Positions 7,491-14,831 of a stretch of DNA of 64,000 bases are shown piece by piece (position 1 is the stretch's first letter; every line of letters starts with the position of its first letter). This DNA comes from Paenibacillus agricola (lineage in GTDB: Bacteria; Bacillota; Bacilli; Paenibacillales; NBRC-103111), in assembly GCF_011440305.1 (NCBI RefSeq), contig NZ_JAAOIW010000008.1, positions 124,001 through 188,000 of the forward strand, in the 5' to 3' direction. Below the pieces are notes generated by a model. It did no database searches. It saw only the letters and a program-made list of their open reading frames with translations, and was not told the origin of the DNA. Made by a program: the position numbers and the translations under genes.

Positions 7491-10400
7491 TTATGACATT
7501 TTCATCAGCATCGATTCCAGCAAGCGCACACGCGCGCTAGAAGCATGCAGCAAGCCAATCCCGATTTCTGGATATAGGCGGATCAGCCTTGCCAGGTTTT
7601 CTCCCTTAATCATCAGCAACCTTACGTCATCAAATATCGCTTGTGCAGATATAGACGACTCCGCCTGATCCAAAGCAGTCGTTTCGCCAAAAACCTGCTT
7701 GGCCCCAAGCACATTAAGCGTTCCTTCCCCGCCACTCTGGGATACTATGCTTAGCTCCACATTACCTTCAACGATCAAATATACGTTGGCATTCGTTTCG
7801 CCCTGCCGTAACAAGAACGTCTGGTCTGGATGAACTTCTTCACGGGTAATACCTGCAATCAGGCCCAGTTCATCAACCGATATATTAGAGAAAAGTGAAA
7901 CCTGCTTGAGAAAAAGTACTTTATCCAGCATCGTTAACTGCTTTTGGTCATTGGGCATGTCTTCTTGCTCCTCCTGACTTAACGCATGTGCTGCAATATC
8001 ACGCAGCCAGTCATCCGACCACAGCCGGGCTTCCTCAATAATAGCTATAGGGTCGACAATTTCCATGGCGACGGCTTGCTCATCGTTACTCTTCAACATA
8101 TCCAGCAAAGCATAAGCCAGCCGGCGGTCGCCTAGCCCTTCAGCTAGCACTTCCAAACCATTCTCACGAAGCTCCTCGTCCTCATCCTGAACGCTTTCAC
8201 GCACAACCTGAACCACCCGTTCGTCCGTTAATTCTGCCAATACCACCCAAGCCGCTTCACATAAAGCGTTACGGATTTCATTGTGACGCTGCTCCGCCAA
8301 ATCAGCGAGCCCAGCATTGCCCAGCTCCGCTATGGCAAAGGAAAGTGACTTTTCGCGATTAGAGCTTTGCAGCCGCTGAATGCAAGAATCGACCAAGGTT
8401 TCACGGATTCTTGCCTCGGGCAGTAAATGCGCCAATGCTGCAACACAGGCATCCCAGATTAGCGGATGTGGATGCTGTAAGCCTTCCAGCAATGCAGCGA
8501 TCCCCTTGTCCCCCATATCGATCAATGCTTGGATAATCGCTTTGCGCAGCTCTTCGTCGGCCATCGGGTACATTGGCAGCAAGTAGCCTATCGCATCGTC
8601 ATACTGCAAGCGACCCAATGACTTGACGGCAGCGACCCTAACAGCGGGCTTCTGGTCTTCCAACAGCGACATAATCCAGTCTGTATAGGTCGACAGCCCC
8701 AAATCGGCTACGGTCCGACAGCCGTAAACCGCCCACTCCCCTCCATTATCCAGCATCTTGATAATCGCCTCGTCGCAAGCCGAGAAGCTTTCCTCCCGAC
8801 CCAATGCATAGAGCGCCTTGATGCCTTCGGCAACGACCTGGGGCTGGGTATCTAGCAGCTTGAGGCGGATAAAATAATGGGCTTGGCTTTCCAGATGCTC
8901 CGCTTTGGCGATTAGCCTCACGCATTCGACGCGTACGTCTACCTCTTCATCCTCCAAGAGCGCTGCCACTTGCACTAGCTCCTGGATCGTAGATCCCTGC
9001 AAGCTCATCGCACGAAGCGCACCAATCCGGATACGTGGATTGTCATCGTGCAGCAGCTCCAGCAATCTTGGCAAGAAGGAGACATCATCGGTTTTGCCGA
9101 CTAGCTCCAAGGCAACCTCGCGTACATGGTCATTCGGATTATTCAGATGCTCCATCACACCTTGCAGCACCTTTGTGCTCCGCATGCCCCCAAGAAAAGC
9201 TACGGCAACCTCCGAAAGATCCGCTTGGAAGGATTGCACGCTTTTAATTAATTCTTTAATGTACAGACTGCGCCCGAACCAAGCTATAATAATCAGCAGT
9301 GCTGCGAACACCACACCGATAATAGCAACGCCAGCTAAGCTCATATAGCCATTGGAATGCAGCAATGCCAAGCCCGCACCCAATACAATACCACCAGAGG
9401 CGGCGATGCCCTGGGCAACATAACGGATGCCATCTCTTTGGTTCATCGGCAGCATTTTGAAAAAAAGCTGGTAGCAGGGCTCTGCGGTATAATAAAGCAG
9501 AATATAAAATAAAGCATAGGTCGCGGAAACAACAGCAAGCGCAGACCCCGTGTCCAAAAATAGAGCCGAGAGGCCAAACCCAGCCAAAAATACGATCGAG
9601 ATCGCCAACAGCATATTGCTGGCACCGAGCCAATTCATCAGCCTCCCTGAGAAGGTCTGTAACAGCAAGGAAGCAGAGAACTGGATCGTGATGATCATTC
9701 CATAGTAAGTGGTCAAATCACGTTCAATAGGAAAGACCGCTTCGGTAGTTGTGAAGTATTGATATTCCATCAAAAAATATAAAGCCGGCATCAAGGTCAT
9801 TAAGCCTACCGCACACAGCAGGAACGGACTTTTTACCAGTTGCCTGTAGTAGGTTCCCTTCGGAACCAGATCTGCAGCATCAGCACCCAAATCTACCTTG
9901 CCTAGCTGCTTATCTTCCTTCAATGTTAATGGAACCAAATATTTGGCAATCGCTTTGCGGAAATTGAATAACCCTGCAATTAAGAACAGCGGAGCCAATA
10001 TATAAACCACTTCGGTACCCCATGAATGCCCGACCTGCTGGGCAATAAAACCAGCGGTGACCCCCCCAAGCGTAGCGCCGCCCACAAAAATCGGCATTAA
10101 ACGTTTGGCTTGCTGCGTCGGGCAGAGGTCGAAGGCCGTGCTCCATAGCAGCAGCGTCAGCTGGCGAACGACAAAGTTCGAGGAAATAAACAAGATCGGA
10201 TAATACCAGATGAAATCAATACCTACTACCTTGAAAATCAGCAACAGCAGGCCGTTGATAAGCAAAATACCGGTCATGATCAGATAGAGCGTTCTCATCA
10301 GCCTGGCCTTTGGCAGCTTTTCGGCGAGCTTTGCCAAAAACCATGATTCTAACGGGATGATGATAGCTTCACATATATAAACAAAAGGAAGAAATTGCAC

Positions 10401-10547
10401 ACCAAACCGTTGATTGAATAGTGCCATAAATGCCGTATAGCTTAATAATTCGGCAATCCCCGCGAAGTAAAACACAGGCATCATGACCCATAGCTTACGT
10501 GAATCCTCCGCACGCAGCCCAAGTAATCGAAATAAAGTACCTACCAC
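7491..10547 (-). CDS. MFS-like membrane protein fused to HEAT repeats and a cyclic-nucleotide-binding domain
   Basis: A 1018-residue fusion. Residues about 20-430 contain some twelve hydrophobic segments arranged like an ATP/ADP-translocase or MFS-type carrier. Residues about 440-870 are HEAT/armadillo-like helical repeats ('HVREVALELVGK', 'PRIRIGALRAMSL', 'PAVRVAAVKSLGRL'). Residues about 875-1018 are a cNMP-binding fold with 'GNVELSIV' and 'FGETTALDQAESSISAQA'. The arginine that normally holds the cyclic phosphate is a serine here, so cAMP binding is doubtful. It starts at a GTG with only a weak ribosome binding site and heads the partner-switching operon. I infer a sensor or scaffold that feeds the phosphatase/kinase/antagonist switch. 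Confidence 0.85.
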   Translation of the reverse strand: MVGTLFRLLGLRAEDSRKLWVMMPVFYFAGIAELLSYTAFMALFNQRFGVQFLPFVYICEAIIIPLESWFLAKLAEKLPKARLMRTLYLIMTGILLINGLLLLIFKVVGIDFIWYYPILFISSNFVVRQLTLLLWSTAFDLCPTQQAKRLMPIFVGGATLGGVTAGFIAQQVGHSWGTEVVYILAPLFLIAGLFNFRKAIAKYLVPLTLKEDKQLGKVDLGADAADLVPKGTYYRQLVKSPFLLCAVGLMTLMPALYFLMEYQYFTTTEAVFPIERDLTTYYGMIITIQFSASLLLQTFSGRLMNWLGASNMLLAISIVFLAGFGLSALFLDTGSALAVVSATYALFYILLYYTAEPCYQLFFKMLPMNQRDGIRYVAQGIAASGGIVLGAGLALLHSNGYMSLAGVAIIGVVFAALLIIIAWFGRSLYIKELIKSVQSFQADLSEVAVAFLGGMRSTKVLQGVMEHLNNPNDHVREVALELVGKTDDVSFLPRLLELLHDDNPRIRIGALRAMSLQGSTIQELVQVAALLEDEEVDVRVECVRLIAKAEHLESQAHYFIRLKLLDTQPQVVAEGIKALYALGREESFSACDEAIIKMLDNGGEWAVYGCRTVADLGLSTYTDWIMSLLEDQKPAVRVAAVKSLGRLQYDDAIGYLLPMYPMADEELRKAIIQALIDMGDKGIAALLEGLQHPHPLIWDACVAALAHLLPEARIRETLVDSCIQRLQSSNREKSLSFAIAELGNAGLADLAEQRHNEIRNALCEAAWVVLAELTDERVVQVVRESVQDEDEELRENGLEVLAEGLGDRRLAYALLDMLKSNDEQAVAMEIVDPIAIIEEARLWSDDWLRDIAAHALSQEEQEDMPNDQKQLTMLDKVLFLKQVSLFSNISVDELGLIAGITREEVHPDQTFLLRQGETNANVYLIVEGNVELSIVSQSGGEGTLNVLGAKQVFGETTALDQAESSISAQAIFDDVRLLMIKGENLARLIRLYPEIGIGLLHASSARVRLLESMLMKMS

Positions 10548-10661
10548 ACTATCAAGTCCAATCCTATGTATTCTAACTGTGAGGTCTACTATTGAAATCC
10601 GAACCTATTATCTAGGTCTATTATAACATAATCCATCCAAAAATCGGGAGTTTACGTCATA

Positions 10662-10712
10662 AAACAACAACAAACAAGAGCACCCATCCTGTTGCCAGAA
10701 TGAGTGCTCTTT
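10662..10712 (-). terminator. Terminator of the YitT-family gene
   Basis: AGAGCAC-CCAT (10678-10688) pairs with ATGAGTGCTCT (10700-10710). Read on the minus strand the hairpin is followed by a T-rich run. It separates the YitT gene from the partner-switching operon. Confidence 0.75.
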
Positions 10713-10774
10713 CGTCTTTTATTCTGAAAAAGGGCTTCTGTGTCCGATTGGCACCCTGCTATAAGGACTGCCTC

Positions 10775-11728
10775 TCAGCCTATCTTTTGGGGATTGCGCT
10801 TTTCGGAATGGCTCTGCTGGCTCGGCCTACCCACCCCCACAGCTATGCTGGCCTGTGGATCGATATTTCTGATCAGCCCTTTGATTCTCCAAACATCAAG
10901 AAAGTGCACCGTGTAAATGAGAAATTGAGGCGTACCAAAGGTCTGCTCCAACAGCCGCTTGGTTCCCATCTCGGGCGGGCCGCTGTTGTTGCTAACCTCC
11001 AGCTCCAACGGTTCATCGATCTTGCCGAAACGGCGCTGCACTTCCCGTTCAATTTCTTCGCCGCAGGCGCTCACAATGCACAAAGTGCGGTATGGGAACA
11101 GCCCACGGATGGAGACATGGATCATTTCGAATGCCAACAGATAAGCAATAATGGAATACATAGCCTGCTTCCAGCCGAAAATAAATCCGGCAGCCGTCAA
11201 GATCATGCAGTTCATGATCATGATCAGGTTTTCCGGGGACCCTAGCCCCCTGGATGTAGACAAATACCTTTCATTCATTTCCAGCGTATCCAACGTGCCA
11301 CCAAAACGGACCACCAAGCCAATGCCTAGCCCCAAGCAGACACCACCACATAACGCTGCCGACAAACTATTTTCTATTAAAGCCGGGACCGGATGCAAGA
11401 TGATGGCACTTAATGAAAATATGAATAGCCCGAGCAAAGTCATTAATGTAAATTCCATACGGATATGACGGTATGCCAGAAAAATAAACGGAACATTAAA
11501 AACGAACAAAAGCAAACCTATCCTCATCTCAGTGACATGGGACAAAAGCGCAGTTATTCCCGTCATGCCTCCAACAACAATCTGGTTGGGGACCAGGAAT
11601 AGCTCCAGCCCCACTGAGGCAAGAATACCTCCCAATATCACAAACAGGACATGAATACCCCATCGGCGGGACATCGCTGCTCTACCCCTAGCAGCAAACT
11701 GTACATGGTTGATTGCAGCACGCAACAT
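10775..11728 (-). CDS. YitT family membrane protein (DUF161 + DUF2179)
   Basis: A protein of 317-318 residues with five or six hydrophobic segments in the first 200 residues ('WGIHVLFVILGGILASVGLELFL', 'GGVCLGLGIGLVVRFGGTLDTLEM') and a cytoplasmic C-terminal DUF2179 domain ('LCIVSACGEEIEREVQRRFG', 'VHFLDVWRIKGLIRNIDP'). That layout defines the YitT family; the function is unknown although several paralogues occur in every Bacillus-like genome. I chose the ATG at 11728 because AAGGAGG lies 8 nt upstream; a longer TTG-initiated version has no such site. It is transcribed alone, with its own terminator. Confidence 0.9.
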   Translation of the reverse strand: MLRAAINHVQFAARGRAAMSRRWGIHVLFVILGGILASVGLELFLVPNQIVVGGMTGITALLSHVTEMRIGLLLFVFNVPFIFLAYRHIRMEFTLMTLLGLFIFSLSAIILHPVPALIENSLSAALCGGVCLGLGIGLVVRFGGTLDTLEMNERYLSTSRGLGSPENLIMIMNCMILTAAGFIFGWKQAMYSIIAYLLAFEMIHVSIRGLFPYRTLCIVSACGEEIEREVQRRFGKIDEPLELEVSNNSGPPEMGTKRLLEQTFGTPQFLIYTVHFLDVWRIKGLIRNIDPQASIAVGVGRPSQQSHSEKRNPQKIG

Positions 11729-11810
11729 TTGATATTCCTCCTTTTCACTTTGGAATCCAACACTCCTGTTAGTTCCGAGCAAGCGTTTCAGAGCTTTAAT
11801 CGTAGCGGCT

Positions 11811-13040
11811 TTAGTCCTGAGTCGCCGCTTTTATTTTTTTGTTTTTGGCGGTATCCTTAAATTTGAAAAACTTATCCAAAAATTTATAAATATGCTTACT
11901 CTCCTTCGACAGCAGCGGTCCGAGAATCGCCATGATGAGTACATAAAGCGCAGCAAAGGATTGCAGCACGGGCATCAATCCGCCCGCTTTGGCGAGATTA
12001 GCCATAATGATTGAAAATTCCCCGCGGCCCATAATCGTAAAGCCGATATTGATCGAAGCCTTCACGGATAGACCGGCATTGGCTCCAGCCAGCATCCCTG
12101 CTGCAAAATTGCCTACCAGCGTAATCAGTACAGCTACAAGCGAAAGCCATATCGCGCCGCCCAATGCCATGGGGTCAATGGTGAGTCCAAAGCTGAAGAA
12201 GAAGATAGCCCCGAAGAAATCCCGGAAGGGCATAATCAAATGCTCAATCCGCTTCGCATGGTCGGTTTCTGCCAGCACCAGCCCGATCAGCAGCGCTCCG
12301 ATTGCTTCCGCCACATGGATCGTCTCGGAAAAGCCGGCTACCAGAAACAGCATAGCGAAGATCACGAGGCCAAACAGCTCATTGGACCTAATATTCAACA
12401 CACGGTTTAGCAGCGGAATCGCTTTGCGTCCAAGGTAAAGCACAAGGAGCATAAAGCCAAGGGCAATAACAGCTGTCAGCATGACCCCGCCAAAGCTTGA
12501 TGAGTTGCTCAGGACAAGGCCTGACAGAATGGAGATATAGACTGCCAGGAACACGTCCTCAAACATCGTAATGCCCAGTACCATCTCCGTCTCCGGATTA
12601 GCTGTACGTTTTAAATCGACCAATACTTTGGCGACAATTGCACTTGAGGAAATCGTCGTAATCCCGGCGATCACGAGCACCTCTGCCCAAGGAAAACCGG
12701 CAATCCAGCCCAGCATAAGGCCTAGCGTAAAATTAATACCAATATAAATCGAGCCGCCTTTAACAATGGACTTGCCAGACTTGATCAGGCGGCCGACTGA
12801 AAATTCCAGTCCTAGATAAAAAAGCAGGAACAACACACCGATCCGGCCCATGAATTCAATTAGTGGTGCACTTTGAATAAACCGAAAATCAAAATGCCAT
12901 AGCTCTAGGGCATGGGGCCCTACAGCCATCCCGATCAAAATATAGAAGGGAATGACAGAAAACCGCAGCCGGGATGACAACAGCCCGGCTCCTGCTATTA
13001 GAGCGATGGCAAGGCCAACTTCAAGAATCATATGATCCAT
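11811..13040 (-). CDS. khtU: K+/H+ antiporter membrane subunit, KhtU (CPA2 family)
   Basis: A 409-residue, roughly 12-helix antiporter of the CPA2 family that exports K+ (or NH4+) in exchange for H+. Family signatures include 'SVIPFYILIGMAVGPHAL', 'GLEFSVGRLIKSGKS' and 'AGITTISSSAIVAKVLVDL'. It lacks a C-terminal RCK domain of its own; that regulator is the adjacent KhtT gene, whose stop is 3 nt before this start. The short Lys-rich tail is typical. The assignment to KhtU rather than another CPA2 member rests mainly on the KhtT neighbour. Confidence 0.88.
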   Translation of the reverse strand: MDHMILEVGLAIALIAGAGLLSSRLRFSVIPFYILIGMAVGPHALELWHFDFRFIQSAPLIEFMGRIGVLFLLFYLGLEFSVGRLIKSGKSIVKGGSIYIGINFTLGLMLGWIAGFPWAEVLVIAGITTISSSAIVAKVLVDLKRTANPETEMVLGITMFEDVFLAVYISILSGLVLSNSSSFGGVMLTAVIALGFMLLVLYLGRKAIPLLNRVLNIRSNELFGLVIFAMLFLVAGFSETIHVAEAIGALLIGLVLAETDHAKRIEHLIMPFRDFFGAIFFFSFGLTIDPMALGGAIWLSLVAVLITLVGNFAAGMLAGANAGLSVKASINIGFTIMGRGEFSIIMANLAKAGGLMPVLQSFAALYVLIMAILGPLLSKESKHIYKFLDKFFKFKDTAKNKKIKAATQD

Positions 13041-13043
13041 CTA

Positions 13044-13538
13044 TTAACCACTTCCATTCAATAAAATTTGTTTGATCAGCTTTTGCTGTTGTCTTTCTCC
13101 AACAACCACTAACGTAGCTTCATTTGTAATAACAAGTTCAGGTCCGGGGCTTACATGCTTGGTATGATTCTTTTCAATAACAGCAATGACCATAGCTCCC
13201 GACTTTTGGCGCAGATCCAGCCCACCGATCGTTTTGCCTATACTTTTATAATGGGAATCGATCTTATACCATTCAATAATTAGTTCATCAAACGCCATTT
13301 CTACGGTCTCCAAAGCCTTGGGCGTGTAGGTCATTCCCCCTACGATCGCAGCAATCTGTCTCGCCTCATCGTCATCCAATGTGATCGTGGAGATCGTTTG
13401 GTCGGGATCATCGTATTCAAAATGGTACATTTCGCGGCGCCCATCATCATGAATAATAACGACCAGCTTATCGCCTCCACGGGTATTAATTTCGAATTTC
13501 TTTCCAATCCCCGGCAAATCGGATTCTCGAACATGCAT
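13044..13538 (-). CDS. khtT: K+/H+ antiporter regulatory subunit, KhtT (RCK_C domain)
   Basis: A 164-residue cytoplasmic regulator. The N-terminal part begins 'MHVRESDLPGIGKKFEINT' and the C-terminal part, about residues 80-164, is a TrkA-C/RCK_C domain ('IDSHYKSIGKTIGGLDLRQKSG', 'VSPGPELVITNEATLVVVGE'). In Bacillus subtilis KhtT controls KhtU gating by binding c-di-AMP. I selected the ATG at 13538 because AGGAGG lies about 10 nt upstream and because it matches the family N-terminus. The third Bacillus gene, khtS, is not seen here. Confidence 0.9.
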   Translation of the reverse strand: MHVRESDLPGIGKKFEINTRGGDKLVVIIHDDGRREMYHFEYDDPDQTISTITLDDDEARQIAAIVGGMTYTPKALETVEMAFDELIIEWYKIDSHYKSIGKTIGGLDLRQKSGAMVIAVIEKNHTKHVSPGPELVITNEATLVVVGERQQQKLIKQILLNGSG

Positions 13539-13729
13539 TCGTAAATTACCTCCTATTATCATATAATTAAGTTATATATTTACATATTTTGGACAGACCG
13601 ATCCAATTTTTGTATTCTTCGAAAAATTTATTAGGAACAGCCTATTTATCAAGAATGGCTACACGTTACTATTTCTCCATAAAGCCTCGCTTTTTCAATT
13701 TAAGCCATAATAAATAAACGGTCGGATTT

Positions 13730-13743
13730 CGAACGTACGTTCT
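13730..13743. promoter_or_regulatory. LexA/DinR-type SOS box candidate
   Basis: The sequence CGAACGTACGTTCT fits the Bacillus DinR/LexA consensus CGAACRNRYGTTYC at 13 of 14 positions and contains the 12-bp palindrome GAACGTACGTTC. It lies between the stop of a small membrane protein gene and the khtTU operon, about 190 bp upstream of khtT. No clear promoter sits beside it, so function is unproven. The surrounding 13563-13784 otherwise holds only AT-rich sequence. Confidence 0.4.
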
Positions 13744-13784
13744 TTAATGATGTTTTTAAAGAAATAAATAAGGATAGAAGTTGA

Positions 13785-14156
13785 TTAAACAGCGATGGGG
13801 GTATTGATTGCCAAAAAGTTGGAGGTGAACTTGATAGGGGTCATAAATAATCGTTTAAGCAATATAAAGATGTAGGGTTTAAAGGTGATACGAGGGTAAG
13901 GAAGTTGTTTTAAAACCATTTGGAGAACAACAAATAAAATCGGTAAATATTTGGAAAATATAACGAGCTTGTAAAGCAGTGTCGATTGCTTGCGGGTGGC
14001 GAGTTTGGTTTTAGTGCCCTGCTTAGCAGCAGATGTTTCGGGAATGGATTCGCTTGCTGAAAATTCTTCGTAGGAGCTTGTCGGAGGGGAAACCATTAGA
14101 GCCATGGCCAGAATCAAATAACCGAGCAGTGATACCGCTTTTTTAATTAGAACCAT
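13785..14156 (-). CDS. Small hypothetical membrane protein
   Basis: A 123-residue frame with a GAGGGGG site 8 nt before its ATG. Residues 5-23 are a hydrophobic segment that may be a signal peptide or anchor. A polar stretch rich in Ser, Glu, Thr and Lys follows (about 25-55), then a second strongly hydrophobic segment ('LPILFVVLQMVL') and a basic, partly hydrophobic tail. I do not recognise a family. The ribosome binding site and the unusual phased repeats just upstream support it being expressed, but the coding case is weaker than for its neighbours. Confidence 0.5.
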   Translation of the reverse strand: MVLIKKAVSLLGYLILAMALMVSPPTSSYEEFSASESIPETSAAKQGTKTKLATRKQSTLLYKLVIFSKYLPILFVVLQMVLKQLPYPRITFKPYIFILLKRLFMTPIKFTSNFLAINTPIAV

Positions 14157-14257
14157 CCAGTTTCCCCCTCACATTGAAGTTGTTTTCGTTCATTTATTAG
14201 ATACTGTTACAATTGCAGTTACTGATAATTATACCATAAATTCAACATAAACTCAAA

Positions 14258-14294
14258 TAGCCCTAAGGGCTACCTGAGGGCTACTTGAGGGCTA
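14258..14294. repeat. Phased AGGGCTA repeats with an inverted copy
   Basis: AGGGCTA occurs at 14266, 14277 and 14288, exactly 11 bp apart. The first copy forms a perfect dyad with an inverted copy (TAGCCCT-A-AGGGCTA, 14258-14272). It lies about 100 bp upstream of the small membrane protein start and just past the GNAT gene stop. Helical phasing suggests a cooperative binding site. Confidence 0.5.
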
Positions 14295-14306
14295 ACGATG
14301 TACTAC

Positions 14307-14804
14307 CTATAAACTTCTCCAGTACGCCAGCCGTGCCTCACCATTGTAATAATAATCGGGGTACTTGCCAATGAGCTCAAATCCCAGACCCTTGAACATA
14401 CGTTGGATCGAATCATATTGGGGAAGGTCACAAGTATATGTCAAAATATACCGGCCATCCTGCTGCTTGGCGAATTCGACCATCGTCTCATACAGCTGTG
14501 TGGCAATGCCCATTCTCCGGTAATTTTTATGCACGACCATGTAATCCCATAAGTAGCCACCGGTTCGATGCTCATTTTCCCGTGTACTGATAACCCCGAC
14601 AATATCTCCCCGCTCGTTCTCCACATACCAGTGCCGATGATTAGGAATTTTCAAGCTTTCAAATGGCCACTGGCTGAAATGGACAATTTCCCCTGGTGTA
14701 TGATTCTGGTCGTCAAAGGCGTACTCGGATAGAAAAAAATCGCTGACCCGTCTTGCTTCTAACTCGTTTTGCATGGATTTCACTTGGAATATGACTTTAC
14801 TCAC
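14307..14804 (-). CDS. GNAT family N-acetyltransferase
   Basis: A 165-residue acetyl-CoA-dependent acetyltransferase. The family core is 'WDYMVVHKNYRRMGIATQLYETMVEFAK', containing the R/Q-x-x-G-x-A-type acetyl-CoA pyrophosphate loop (RRMGIA), followed by 'FKGLGFELIGKYPDYYYNGEARLAY'. It begins at a GTG with GGGGAGAA about 8 nt upstream. It lies 27 nt downstream of the cyclase-like sensor gene's upstream neighbour in the opposite sense of reading, that is, the sensor gene ends after it on the same strand, so the two may be co-transcribed. The substrate is not predictable. Confidence 0.88.
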   Translation of the reverse strand: MSKVIFQVKSMQNELEARRVSDFFLSEYAFDDQNHTPGEIVHFSQWPFESLKIPNHRHWYVENERGDIVGVISTRENEHRTGGYLWDYMVVHKNYRRMGIATQLYETMVEFAKQQDGRYILTYTCDLPQYDSIQRMFKGLGFELIGKYPDYYYNGEARLAYWRSL

Positions 14805-14831
14805 AATCGATTCTCCCCATTCGCATATAAG

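Noticed and set aside
11783-11830. AGCGGC/GCCGCT inverted repeat with T-run on the plus strand near the khtU stop
   Set aside because: No plus-strand gene ends there and the hairpin overlaps coding sequence; the minus strand lacks a U-tract.
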